64,000 nucleotides of DNA from Coriolopsis trogii (lineage: Eukaryota; Basidiomycota; Agaricomycetes; Polyporales; Polyporaceae). This document shows positions 23,905-35,110 of the stretch, in pieces. The notes beneath the pieces were generated by a model that saw only the letters and a program-made list of their open reading frames with translations, ran no database searches and was not told the DNA's origin. Made by a program: the position numbers and the translations under genes. Location of the stretch: assembly GCA_020543525.1 (NCBI GenBank), contig JAHYIO010000006.1, positions 1,116,001 through 1,180,000 of the forward strand. The letters run 5' to 3'. How positions within the stretch are numbered: the first letter of the stretch is position 1; each line of letters begins with the position of its first letter.

Positions 23905-25608
23905 ATGGCCTTCAAACTGCTGTTGCTGCCTGCTATTGCAACACTCGTACTGCTCCATGTGAACGCGGAGAACACGAGCAACGCGACTTGTACCGATTCT
24001 TACAGTTGGGTAAGAGCTTTCGGATTCAAGGTCGCCTAGTGTTGACCGGACCATCCGTTTTTCAGATGAACAACGCCATCGGCCAGAATCCATGTGTTGT
24101 AGCAGCGAGCCTGACCGACCCCTGCTTCACAAGTGAGGCATTCTGGTTTGCTTCTCTCGACATCCGTCACTGAGTGTCCTACAGGCAAGTCCTACACTAT
24201 TACGCCTCTCTCTGAGCACACAAGATACAGTCCAAGTAGCTCTAGTAATCTCTGTACTTGCAACACTGTGTTCTACTCGATGTTGGCAGCATGCGCTACC
24301 TGTCAACCAGATCACTCAAATGGGCTAGGAATACTCCGGTGAGTGCCATCCTTTTACTTTCAGGCGTGGGTCGTATCTCAATGTACGCTACAGCTGGTCC
24401 GACTGGATTGAGAATTGTGCGGATAGCGATATTAGAGTGAAGACGTGAGTTTCTGGCTTCATACTTTTACTAATGCACCGTCTTAATGGTGATGGTCTTG
24501 ACTAGCTACCCGGAGTCCGTTCCATCAAGAACGGAAGTACCCTCATGGGCATATTTGGATCTCACTGTACGTGATTCTCGATAACCTTCATTTTACTGGT
24601 TGTATGCTGACCACGAGCATCAGCCTGCGGGGAGGTTCGATGTGGTCACCGCGCAATCCTTGGCACAGGCTCCTCCGAGTTCAAGTATGTGCCTCTGACT
24701 CTCGGAAAGAAAGTGTACTCATCATTGTATTACCACCTTTCCCTCCTCCCAGCGAGCGGGACTTCATCTAGCGCCTCATCTCCATCGCCAACCACCGCGT
24801 CATCCGGTACCGTGTCTGTGTCCCAAGGGCAAACCGCCCAGACGGCCTCTCAGTCGTCTGGTACTGTGAGTGCATCCCAAGGACAAACCGTTGGTACAGT
24901 CCCGCCATTGTCTAGTCCAGTCCCCGCTTTCCCAGGGCAAACCACGGGGACAGCCTCTCCGTCGTCCGTAACAGTCGTTACGTCGTCGGGTACAGTGCCT
25001 ACGTCCAAGGGGCAATCGGCAATGATGTCTTCGTTGTCCAGTGCAACAGCCCAGACTTCCGCACCGGTCTCAGGCAGTAGCTCGAAAGCCCGCAAGCTAG
25101 ACGTCGGCGCAATTGTCGGTGGAGTTGTTGGCGGAACCATCGGCGTGCTTGTCCTCATCGGTGTTTGTTGGGTCCTGTTGAAGCGCCGCCGTGTTCGAGG
25201 ACAGAAGGACCACGACATGACCGACACGTCTCGAGACGACTCAAGCCTTGGAAGCACGGAGAAGGCACGCGCCAGCCGCGAGATCGCGGGTAATCCGAGG
25301 GCAGAAGACGTCGGCACCAAGACCGTGTTCATACGCTACGTGAGTCTTCAGTTGCTTCATTACGAGGCGTTGGACGACTGACCATCGTACCCACGGCCTT
25401 ACCCTCCGTATGACGTACGCAGAATCCGGACGACCCGCGCACGTTCCCGCCTCAGACTGATTGGGAAGCAAACGATTCGGCGGAGCAAGCTCCAACGGGG
25501 ATCGTCCCCAATAGCTTGGAGGAAGATCACGCCACTCGAGTCGCCGAACCGGGGGCCACTCCCAATGGAAATCCGGTTCCGATGCGGCTGCCCGAGCTAG
25601 GTGATTAG
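23905..25608 (+). CDS. Cys-rich single-pass membrane protein, paralogue 3
   Basis: ATG at 23905; exon 1 ends at 24009 (DSYSW), exon 2 starts at 24066 and ends at 24132, and exon 3 starts at 24185, the same intron places as paralogue 2. The ectodomain has NNAIGQNPCVVAASL..PC, LCTCNTVFYSMLAACATCQ, WSDWIENC, YPESVPSRTEVPSWAYLDL and AGRFDVVTA. The stalk is long and contains diverged repeats of SSGTV..SQGQT, which look like recent internal duplications and are likely O-glycosylated. The membrane helix VGAIVGGVVGGTIGVLVLIGV is followed by LLKRRRVRGQK. The cytosolic part ends VFIRY, then the last exon starts NPDDPRTFP and ends LPELGD. Frame and splice sites look intact. Function unknown. Confidence 0.82.
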
Positions 25609-25904
25609 AGGGTGTGAGTCTACCACCCTACGACCAGCACGTCATTCTGTATGATTTGAAGTTGACCTTTCGCATTCGTGTACTGCTATTTTTGCTCCAA
25701 TCTATATTGGCACAAGGGCGATTTTGCCCTGTTCCATCACTTCGTTCTCTCCACTTGACTGGTTCCTACGACCGCTGGCGAGCTCGCGCACGGGAGTGTG
25801 GCTGACTGTGGTTCAGGCTGACCGTCTCCCGCGTGCCGAACAGGGAGCGGGTCGGAACAGATGTCTGATGGGTTTCCGGGCAAGTTCGCCTACATCAACT
25901 CGAC

Positions 25905-26215
25905 ACGCATATACGCCTGCTGACGACGACAAGGACTCCCGTGTTGAAATCAACATATCGCCCAACATGCTCATACTCTGCCTTATCCTCGCTACCTTGC
26001 GCTTCGTTGCCTCTCTGCTATATTTTCCCTCCTCATTATTCGCTTTCCTCGCTTCTTCTACTCCTCGCCTAGTTCACACCTCATCGTTCGCGACACGCCC
26101 ATCCGGTACCCGGTGTACCATGAGACGGTGGCTCAGGCATCCTCCTCCGGACTCTCACAGCAACATACCCAGCATTGGCGGACACAACGCAACTCGTGCG
26201 TAACGAAGCGACTCA
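25905..26215 (+). repeat. Dispersed repeat, copy B (3' part lost)
   Basis: Plus-strand, shortened copy. It starts near the cgcatatacgcc TATA-like box, includes the ATG and hydrophobic leader (MLILCLILATLRFVASLL), the cggtacccggtgtaccatgagacggtggct block and the acaacgcaactcgtgcgtaacgaagcgac block, then similarity stops. It lies between paralogues 3 and 4. Confidence 0.65.
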
Positions 26216-27224
26216 ATCATCTCCGTCACCCTCTCCACGCCACAGCTAATCGAACTGGCTGATCTGTGGAATGGTGCGGGGGTCAGTGGTGTCCGAGGAC
26301 GCCGAGGCTATATCCTTCCCACGCGTGACGCCCAGTTGGTCGACTCCGTCTCCTTGTCCTGCGAGCACACTATGTCAACACTATGAAAAGAGCCTACCGC
26401 TCACTTCACTGCTTCCATGAATACTGAAAATTTCGCACGTCTAATGCTTGAGCACCCTCCGTGCATTCTTCCATCCAACGACCTCGCAAGAGCATCGTGC
26501 AACGTCATCTCAGCCGCCCCACAGTTACACCTACGGACGGTTGCGACGATTCAGGATGTTGCATCGTTCTTGGAGACATCAATGCACGCCGGGTGGATGC
26601 TGTACATGTACGAAGTTCTTGATCTCGACTGCATGTATGAGATGTTGGCGTGCGCGAGATGTGTGGTGTTGGCAGTCACGCAGACTGCATGCGCAGAAGC
26701 TGTTTCGCGCAGGTGCGTACGTCGTAGCAGGCTACCAGGGATGATGCATTGAATGATTCAGTTTGTCACGAGGTATGCCCTCGGTTGCCGTGTATACCCT
26801 GAAGACCCCTCTCCGAAGGCGTTGTTGGAACCACTGCCAATGAGCCGAGCCGGACACGTTCAAACAACCTCATCCTCGTACTGTCGCATGACATTGACGT
26901 GATGTTCGGGTATGTTATTATCCAGCTCGCCCGCATCGCTCTTCCGCATCGCTCTTCCGCATCCTCCTCCGCTCTTGTTGGCCTTGCACTCTGATGGTAT
27001 TACCGAACAGAGCTAATATCCCCGTAGAGGGACGCCATATCTTCTTCGCGTATCCTGCGTCGACGGTACAATCGCCACGAGACAGTGTCCTTCTCGACGT
27101 CGGCCTGCCTGCTTTGCACAGGTGCTCGCAATGTGGCGTTCCTTATAATGTACGACAGGTCTTCTCAGGCTCCATGTCCCGTTTCGCTTACACTTCCGCT
27201 CCTTTGTCTTCTACACTTCTATTC
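26216..27224. other. Intergenic upstream of paralogue 4
   Basis: About 1 kb. It contains a small tandem repeat cgcatcgctcttc, roughly three times, near 26934-26970. An open frame at 26417-26752 has no recognisable domain. Confidence 0.4.
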
Positions 27225-28702
27225 ATGTTACTCAGGTTTTCCATTGCTGTTGCCATCGCTCTCGCATCACAGGTCTCAATCAAAGCACAGATCAGTCTGG
27301 CGGACTGTGCAGAGTCGTATGACTGGGTATGTGCTTCAGCCCTCGATCACGGGTCAACAGTCACGCTGGCCCTAATGTAATCTTCGCATACCAGATGAGC
27401 AACGGTATCGGACAAAGTCCTTGCGTCGTGACAGCTTGGTTACGCCTGCCCTGTCAACCACCGGGATCAGGTAAGGACATGGATTCTCGAGACCAATCAG
27501 GCTTAACGAAGGATTGCAGAGTCTATTGTCAGTGCGCTGGAAACTAGTGGTATATATTACCCACCGCCTGGAAATAATTCCATGCCCTGCATCTGCAACA
27601 CCGTCATATATAGCACGTATGCGGCGTGCGCGTTGTGTCAAGGCCATACGGATGGATTGGCGATACCGATGTGAGTTCGGTATACATTACTGGTAGTTCC
27701 GCCATGCCCTTGGCTATTGTGATAGCTCATGTTTGATCCGGAGTCAGCTGGCCAAGATGGATAGAGCGTTGCGATGGGCATGCTGTAACTTATGGGTACG
27801 TCGGCTTATGGGTCGCACAGAGCGGTGGGTTGCTGACAACAATCGCGCCAGCTATCCAGAGATCATACCATCGGGGACCAGGATCCCTGCGTGGGCATAT
27901 CTCTACCTCATGGTGAGTGTCTTCACATTCGCCGATGTGCAGCTTGGTGACACCTGCTGCAGTCCAACGGGAGATTCGATGCCGATGCCGCGAATGCGCT
28001 CGCCTCACTACGTGAGTTTCCCATCATAGAGAGCGTAGAGAGAAGGTTATTTACATTTGCTTAGACCCTCCTGATGTCGTCGCTGTGACGCCCACGAGCT
28101 CAATAAGTGCTTCGCATACACCTGCATCTTTGCCTTCTACCACCACGTCGGCTCTCACCCAGTCCATCACCGCCCATGCTCTCTCATCATCCTGGTCCAA
28201 GTCGTCAACTCACTCTGAAACATCACTCTCCAGTACAGCGAATTCAACGAACCCAACGATGGACTCTGGCACTGAGAGCGGCGGACCGTCCGCAGTCAGC
28301 CAGTCTCATAGTAACATGGCGCTCATTGTGGGGAGCACCATCGGTGGTTCTGTGGGAGTTCTTGCCATGGGCGGACTCGCCTGGATCTTACTCCGCCGTC
28401 GCCGTCGTAGTGCAATTCCTCCATCTCCCTAGATCATGTAGCAGCGGTCGAAGACGGCCCCATTATCTACGTACGTACCCATCCTTAGTGGCGCGTGGGA
28501 TGTAGGACTGATGAATCGTTCCGCCTTCCAGAATTCGGATAACCCGCGCACGTTCCCTTGCGCGCAAGATCCCCTCGTGCCGCTGAGACTAGCAAACGGC
28601 CCTCAGAAGAACAACTCACCGGGGTACTATGTTGAAATCGGCGATACTGCTATAGGTACTGGGATTGCTGGCCCAGTCGCGAGACCAGAGGTCGACGAGT
28701 AG
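27225..28702 (+). CDS. Cys-rich single-pass membrane protein, paralogue 4 (frame problem near helix)
   Basis: ATG at 27225. The signal peptide ends around IKA, and exon 1 ends AESYDW. Ectodomain motifs match the family: NGIGQSPCVVTAWLRLPC, MPCICNTVIYSTYAACALCQ, WPRWIERC, YPEIIPSGTRIPAWAYLYL and NGRFDADAA. A Ser/Thr stalk and the helix MALIVGSTIGGSVGVLAMGGLAW are followed by RRRRRSAIPPSP and a TAG at 28430. Downstream, in another frame, the conserved tail is still there: HVAAVEDGPIIY, a gtacgt donor, an intron, then NSDNPRTFP to a stop at 28702. Joining them needs a 35-base intron (28398-28432), shorter than any other here, or a frameshift. The gene may thus be tail-less or newly broken. The region up to 28432 is confident. 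Confidence 0.7.
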
Positions 28703-29571
28703 CGGTCCTGGGCATAGGCATGGAGCGCTGTCGCGAACTTGCTCGAGTGGGGTCTGCGATATGCTCAACATGGCGAGGATCTCGTGTGCCAAGAAGCAAC
28801 TTGGTCATCCCGTAGTCTCTCTGAGTCGATTAGGCGTAGAGACTCTCCAGCGCGTACCTCATCTTAGGCCACGATGATATTCCTAGTTGCTGAGCATCTT
28901 GGGAAAGAGGTACACATGAGGAGAGCAGCTTGAGGAGAATCAATGGACCGTGAGAACTTTAGCTGACTCCAGCGTCCACTCAACCTGGAGTCGTCTCGGA
29001 CACGCCTCTACTCATCATCATGGGCATCGGTGCTGCATTTATCCTCAAACTCTCCGTTTACCCTCTGGTCGGACATAATAATTCACTGGATGAGCGCTCT
29101 CTCCTGCGGCCTGAACCTTCAAGTACTCCACATCAGTTCCGGCCTTCAAATCCGCCAACTTCGGCGCCGGGCCCGCTAGCGAAAGGCACTCCTCATAACC
29201 CACTATTGACTCCGATAATGCAATCTGCGCCTCCGCAGGCAAACTGCCAAGGCTCATTTCATCTGAACCAGCGCAATAACATAGTCAGCTGCAAGATTTG
29301 TGCAGGCCTGGAGGGTACCCTTCATCTCCGATCGGGAGTCGATATCCTGGCCAAGTGTCAGTTGATACCGCTACGATCAATGGTATTAGTACCTTTGGTA
29401 AGTTCAGAGCTCCAGCTGCGTCATCAGATATCACGAAGTGCCCTATCCAGGCTTGAACCGAGCGGCGAAGCGGCACGCTAATACGCAGATACAAGAAGAG
29501 ACGACTGCACCGCTGCGGGACTGTCGGTCTTGAAACCTCCATCGATCCCACACATTTCTCTCAGCAGTGGC
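28703..29571. other. Intergenic upstream of the MDR gene
   Basis: About 870 bases. A minus-strand ATG frame of 70 codons (29045-29257) and other short frames have no recognisable motif. Probably the MDR promoter region. Confidence 0.4.
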
Positions 29572-30929
29572 ATGTCAGTCCCTGAGCAACAGCAGGTACT
29601 CTTCCTCGAGTCCAAACAAGGACAGTTTGTTCTCCGCACGGCAGAGGTCGAGACGCCTGGACCAGAAGACATCCTCGTCAAGGTCGAGGCGACGGCACTC
29701 AATCCCGCCGACTGGAAGATACAGGCGTTGGGATTGCTCGTCGAGAACTTTCCCACCGTCCTCGGTTTTGACGGCGCCGGGACAGTCGTCGCGGTGGGAC
29801 GGGACGTTACCACATTCGCCGTGGGCGACCGGGTGTAAGTCATTGTTTCCCCGTACCATGGAGGCTTGTTTCGCTCACAGTGCGAGCGTGAGTTAGCGCT
29901 GTCCAGGGCCGGTACGACATGAGCAAGCAGACTGTGCGTGGCACGTTTCTGCAATACTATGTGAGCCCGGCCAGGACGGCGGCGAAGGTAGGTGTTGCCT
30001 TGATTCGTTTATGACAACACTCGCGAGTCCTAATTTCCTCCACTAGATCCCAGAATCTCTGTCCTTTGATGATGCTGCCACCATCATGTGCGGCATTGCA
30101 ACATCTGCATTCCCGCTTTACAATCAGACGGTAGACGCGGCCTACTCTGCGAGGCTTTACGCTCCATGGCTTGAGGGCGGCCGCAACCGATACGCCGGCA
30201 CGCCCATCCTCGTCTTGGGCGGCGCGACATGTGTGGGCCAGTTCGGTAAGCCTTGCCTTGTTCCGTCTTCGGATTTCGACTATCTCTCGTTCTTCTCACC
30301 CAAACGGATCCACCAGTCATCCAGTTCGCCCGCCTGTCCGGGTTCTCGCCCATCATCACCACGGCCTCTGCGCGGAACGCAGCGCACCTCGAGTCCCTCG
30401 GGGCGACGCACGTCCTCGACCGGACCCTGCCCGCAGAGCGGCTCAGGGCGGAAATGACAAAGATCGCGGGAGGCCGCCTGTTCGACTACGTCTACGACGC
30501 TGTCTCCACCCCGGACACGCTTTCGCTCGCGTGCGCGCTGACGGCGCCGAAAGGGACGCTCATCGTCGTCTTGCCCCCGGACCAGCCTGTCAAGGAGGCA
30601 GCCGAGCCGGGGTCCAAGAAGAACGTGTGCTATGCGCACGGGATGTTTTCCAGCCCGGTCAACGCTGAGACCGGGGCGGGCCTGCTCGCTGTGCTACCGA
30701 AGCTGCTCGAGAGCGGGGAGATCAAGGTGAGTCTCGAACACGCCTCATCAGCTAGGTTAGGTTAGTATTACCCCAGACACTGACGATCGTGCTCGTGCTG
30801 TTGTACTAGCCTACTCGCACGGAGGTCGTTCCGGGAGGGCTGAATGGCATCGTTCAGGGACTAGAGCGTTTGAAGAACGACCAAGTGAGCGGGGTCAAAC
30901 TGGTCGTGAGGCCGCAAGAGACAGCATGA
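29572..30929 (+). CDS. Zinc-free MDR oxidoreductase (quinone/enoyl reductase-like)
   Basis: NAD(P)H-dependent medium-chain reductase. Exons 29572-29834, 29897-29987, 30047-30245, 30317-30726 and 30810-30929 give 1083 bases, 360 aa, with all phases matching. The N-terminal GroES-like fold has GPEDILVKVEATALNPADWK and VLGFDGAGTVVAVG; catalytic-zinc Cys/His ligands are absent. The Rossmann half has TPILVLGGATCVGQF, where the usual GASGGVG is replaced by GGATCVG. The C-terminus GGLNGIVQGLERLKNDQVSGVKLVV is typical of the fungal trans-enoyl-reductase/zinc-binding-like group, members of which sit in polyketide and toxin pathways as well as in general detoxification. No PKS is present here, so a detoxifying role is equally likely. 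Confidence 0.9.
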
Positions 30930-31107
30930 TTCGGTGGGCACGTCGAACTTCATGTATATCCTATATATGCCCATTCTGTTCTACTCTGCGTATAGTTTCG
31001 CGATATATCAACCCGTGGCCCAAGAGAATCCTCTCTCTAGCGGCGAAGGGGATATGCGGGTTTTTCAGCTTTGCATAGTAAGTAGCGCACCAAACGGTTC
31101 GACGGCT
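30930..31107. other. MDR 3' flank
   Basis: Short AT-richer stretch after the MDR stop that runs into the tandem repeat; it probably holds the MDR terminator. No defined signal was identified. Confidence 0.3.
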
Positions 31108-31750
31108 TCGTGCGGAGGCGCGCATATACGCCCGAAGAGGGCGGCGCGCGGATTGTCCTGGGGTAGTTGATTTGCAGTCGGCCTTTCATCCCGTATGGAA
31201 AGACCCGTGGCCCGAGCATTGGGTCACGTCATGACGGGAGAACAGCCTACGCGACTGTAGTCGCAGTCTTCTTCGAGCTCTTGTGAGCCCTATTGGGCAG
31301 TACGACTTTGTCGTACCGCCTTGTTCGCATTGCTGGAGGATGGATTTGGGTCAGGGCAACGATGGTGATGAATCTGACTCGAGACTCACACGAGGGGTTT
31401 GTTGAGAGAACCGCGTCGTGCGGAGGCACGCTTACACGTCGGGGAGACGGTAGCGCGCTGGATGTCCTGGGGTAATTGATTTGCACTTGGCCTTTTCATC
31501 TCGTATAGGAGAACCCGGCTGAGTTGCGAAAGACGCCTCGAGCACTGAGCCACACCCTGACGAGAGACAAGCCTACGCGACCGGAGTCGCGATCTTCTGG
31601 GCTCTTGTGAGCCCAGGGAGAGGCAGTACGACTTTGTCGTGCTGCCTGATTGGCATGGCTGTGGGTGACAATGGAGTCAGGACTGGGACGCTGTCGGTGG
31701 AGAGGAGAGAGAACTCACAGGAGAGGTGTTCGGGACTTCTGGCACTAGCA
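31108..31750. repeat. Two tandem copies of a structured ~310-325-base unit
   Basis: Unit 1 starts at about 31108 and unit 2 at about 31416; matching landmarks are about 308-326 bases apart. Landmarks are tcgtgcggaggc, a block around tgtcctggggta[g/a]ttgatttgca, and three hairpins. These are gcgact..agtcgc (31251-31264 and, varied, 31577-31590), [g]ggctc-ttgt-gagcc[c] (around 31274-31290 and 31599-31614), and a long stem with a TTT loop around gtacgac-ttt-gtcgtac (31300-31316 and 31624-31644). No frame is conserved convincingly on either strand. Confidence 0.65.
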
Positions 31751-33169
31751 AACACGACGCCTTTCAACGGTTCATGACCATTCTAGGTGCCGCCCTGCTC
31801 CGAGACTGACAACACCCTCGCCCGGGTCTACTGTGGACCACTGCGGGCAAGGCATTGCCAGTATCTCTCGGCCGTCCCATCCGACCACGCTGGTAAAGAA
31901 TGGTCAGTAGTCCAATCGTAGCTGATCAGAAGGGGAATACTTACTCCATGCGACGAGTCGCCGCGCGGCTGTCACAGCGTCTCGACAGCTTTTCGCGTCA
32001 AGTTCTTGCTCAAGCCTTGGTAGCTATGAGGGTGGCGAGTAAGGACAACGATGCGTACAGATGTGTGGACGACGACTCACCGACCGGTCCTGGGTAGTCT
32101 CTCAGCATCCACGAGGCACTACCAAGTTGTCGTCGTGGTTGTGCGGAGGAGTCCATTGGGGAGTTTGGGCTGCGCCCGCCATGTCTATATAGCAGTGCGG
32201 CTGGCCAGGCGTAGAATGTGAGCCGCTGTGTGTGCCGCCTGTACCGAGGAGCCGAACAAGTGTTGTACCGAGGAAGCGATCAATAAGGCGAGCTGCCGAT
32301 GTCTATAGCGGAGTTTTATACGGCGTAACAAGGAGGGCTCGAGCGAAGGTCTCCTATCACTGCCCTACTGCTGATTAAATGCGGCAGCTGCGAATTGCGG
32401 AGGTGATTGAGGGGGAAATAGCAAAGGGGAGAATCGCACAGTGATTACTCACAAAACCACATTGGGATGCCCCCAGACGATGAGATACACTCTGAAACTC
32501 AGAGAAGACACGTGCTGAGCCTAGGAGTAGTTAACACTTTCGTCACCGGATCGCGAGATGAGAGAGTGAAAGAATACAACGAAGGAGTCGAATGTCGTGG
32601 TCGGAGCCTGCGGACGCGTCGAGGAGGAGAGACCAAGTTGGACTCAGGTCGTCACCAAGTCTTCAAGAAAGCGCAAGAGGAGTTCTAACGGGGGGAAAGT
32701 GTCTTTGCATGCAGCGAGCGATCTACACACTGTCCACACAACATGTAGAAGATTACGTCGCGTCACTGATGTGGTACATAGCTGAAAGAAAAAAAGGCGC
32801 CTGAAGGCGACTTATTCAAGGCGTGGACACAAGAATCCAGTACGCGTTAGCCGACGCGCAGCTTGCTTTCCGTGACCACCTGCTCCTGACCTGCACCCGA
32901 CTATCGTTACAGCATACTACGAGCGGATCGAAGAAATGTCCACCTATTGCGCTGCCATTGTGCGAGAAAAACCTCGGGTACGTCACGTCATGAAGAGAAG
33001 AGGTTCAAAGGCCGGGAGAGGACGAGGCATTTTGCGGTGCGTGTCCAATGGCAGCTCCTTGTCGAAACCTCGACCCACCGCGGCATGCCGATGGCGTACT
33101 CAGAGACCAACGCGATGTGTGACGGATACACATGCGGCCGACAGTCAGTGAGGCTGACGATACAGAGGT
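31751..33169. other. Intergenic, no gene recognised
   Basis: About 1.4 kb with short open frames only. No domain, RNA gene or repeat end was recognised. Confidence 0.4.
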
Positions 33170-33850
33170 GAGTGGGGACCCGAGCAGTGTGCTCACTCGC
33201 GACAGGTTCGCCGCGACGACAGAGTCGCATATAAGCCCCCCCTCGAAGACGAATCCTCCCTCATCGAAACAACCATCTTGCCCAGCATGCGCGTACTCTA
33301 CCTTATCTTCACAATCATTCGCCTGCTTGCCTCCCTCTCGTACTTCTCTTCCTGCTTCACCAACCTCGCCTCCTCTCTTTCTCGCGTAGTCCACTCCTCG
33401 TCGTCCGTGACCCGACCGTCCGCTACTCGGCGTATCATGGGACGGTGGCTCCGGCACCCTACTCGTCCTCCCGATTCTTGGTCGGCATCATGCCCACCAT
33501 CCGTGGCCGCAACGCATACCTCGTGCGCAACGAAGCAACCTAGTCCTCCTCGTCACCCTGTCCTCACCATTCAAGCCAGCCGCGCTGGCGACTAAGGAAG
33601 GGTTTGTCTCTCGTAAGTTGCTCAAAACTCTTCGCTGCGCCGTCCTCACCTTTCATCTAGATAATTCTTCGCTTCCGTGATGCACAAGCACGACGGGATG
33701 GCGGAAGGAGAGCGGCTCGAGAAGTCTTGAAGTCTTCGTATGCTGACGCTTGAGAACGTATATTTGTTGTGTCCACGTCGATGCTTTTGGGCTCGACTGT
33801 TCCTTTCTCCTTCTACCATTCAAGGGGAACAGTACTCTTTGCTTTGTCAA
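33170..33850 (+). repeat. Dispersed repeat, copy C
   Basis: Plus-strand copy with the gggacccgagcagtg block, a gcatataagcccccc TATA-like box, the ATG/hydrophobic leader, the body ending ctcgtgcgcaacgaagcaacc, a 3' block with acggaaggagagcggctcgagaag (here gcggaagg), and ggctcgactgttcctttctccttcta near the end. Followed at once by copy D in the same orientation. Confidence 0.75.
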
Positions 33851-33879
33851 TAAAATCCATCTGCCTACAGATTGAGTTG

Positions 33880-34790
33880 CCCGTCTCCGATCGCGCAAGA
33901 GGCTTCAAGCATTCCAATCGTATCTATCTGGGATACCGGAGTGCATGGCAGTAGAGCGGGTTCCTGCCAATGGGTGCACAAGCTTGGGACCAGCGCAGTC
34001 GACGTCGATCCTCCTCTCCGGACCAACGGGACTCGGGAGGCTGGCGCTCCTACGCTAGGGCAGACAGGCAAGTGCAGTTGGACGTTGACGATCGGCTCCC
34101 CAAATCGGACCCGAGTAGTGCCCGTCTCGAGGCTGACCGGTTCGCCGCTCCCACTCGGTGCGCGCATATAACCCCGGGGTCGAGGTCGACACCTCCTTCA
34201 TCTGAACCATCATATCGCCCAGCATGCTCGTACTCTGCCTTCTCCTCCAACTGCTCATCTCCATCCCAATCTTCTCCCCTTCCTACCTCATCGTCCTCGC
34301 TTCTTCTTTCTCCCGCCTAGTCCACTCCTCATCATCCGTCACTCGCCCCTCCGGTGCCCGGTGTATATCTATGGGACGGTGGCTTCGGCATCCTACTCGA
34401 CCTCCCGATTCTTGTGCCGCAACATGCCCAGCATCCGTCGGCACAACATATATCTCGTGCGCTACGAAGCGACCAAGTGCTCCTCGTCCCCCTCTCCTCA
34501 ACATCTCCAGCCGAAGTGGCTAACCATGGAAGGGATTTTCTCTCGTGAGTTGCTTCATTCTGGCTACACCGCTGCGCCATACTCATTCCGCATCTAGATA
34601 ATTCTCCGCTCTCGTAGTGCACAAGCACGACGAGATGACGGAAGGAGAGCGGCTTGAGAAGTCTTCAAGTCTTCGTATGCTGACGCTTGAGAACATTTGC
34701 TTGTTGTGTCCACGCTGATGTAAAGGGCTCGACTGTTCCTTTCTCCTTCTATCATTCACAAGGAACATGTACATTTGAATCGTCACTCGC
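33880..34790 (+). repeat. Dispersed repeat, copy D (fullest plus-strand copy)
   Basis: Begins with a block not seen in copy C (ctccgatcgcgcaagagg, then gaggctggcgctcctacgctagggcagacaggcaagtgcagttgg). It continues through the cccgagtagtgcccgtctcgaggctgacc block, gcgcatataaccccgggg, the ATG leader, the body and the 3' block. The distance to the same start in the next, cut copy is about 930 bases, so units are arranged head to tail. Confidence 0.75.
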
Positions 34791-34809
34791 AATTTGCTCG
34801 CTTACACAC

Positions 34810-35110
34810 TGAGTGGCCCTTCTCCGATTCGTGTCGCGCAAGAGGGCCGAAAGCACTTCTGCACATCGAATCAACTTGCAGTTCCATGCACCGAACGCGC
34901 GCTCCTACCAGTAAGCGGACGAGCTTGCTTGTGTCAGGACACAGGACCGTACACATCGACTTTCCTCGCCGGCAAGACCGTGTCCGGCTCTGGATCAATG
35001 ACGTCGCTCGGAGGCTGGCGCACCTACACTGGAGTAGACAGGCAAGTGCAGTTGGAGGCTGACCATGCGCGCGCCCAAATCGGGACCGCACTCCCCCGCA
35101 TGCATGTTGA
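34810..35110 (+). repeat. Dispersed repeat, truncated third unit (5' block only)
   Basis: Contains the 5' block of copy D: ctccgattcgtgtcgcgcaagagg, gtaagcggacgagcttgc, and gaggctggcgcacctacactggagtagacaggcaagtgcagttgg. It stops before the TATA-like box and leader. It completes the head-to-tail series C, D, partial. Confidence 0.7.

Noticed and set aside
29045..29257. 70-codon minus-strand ATG frame upstream of the MDR gene
   Set aside because: Balanced composition but no motif, no upstream exon and no promoter signal; not enough to call a gene.
33170..35110. Mating-pheromone-like small ORFs in the dispersed repeat
   Set aside because: The short hydrophobic leaders caught my eye, but none ends in a CaaX motif and the frames are not kept between copies.
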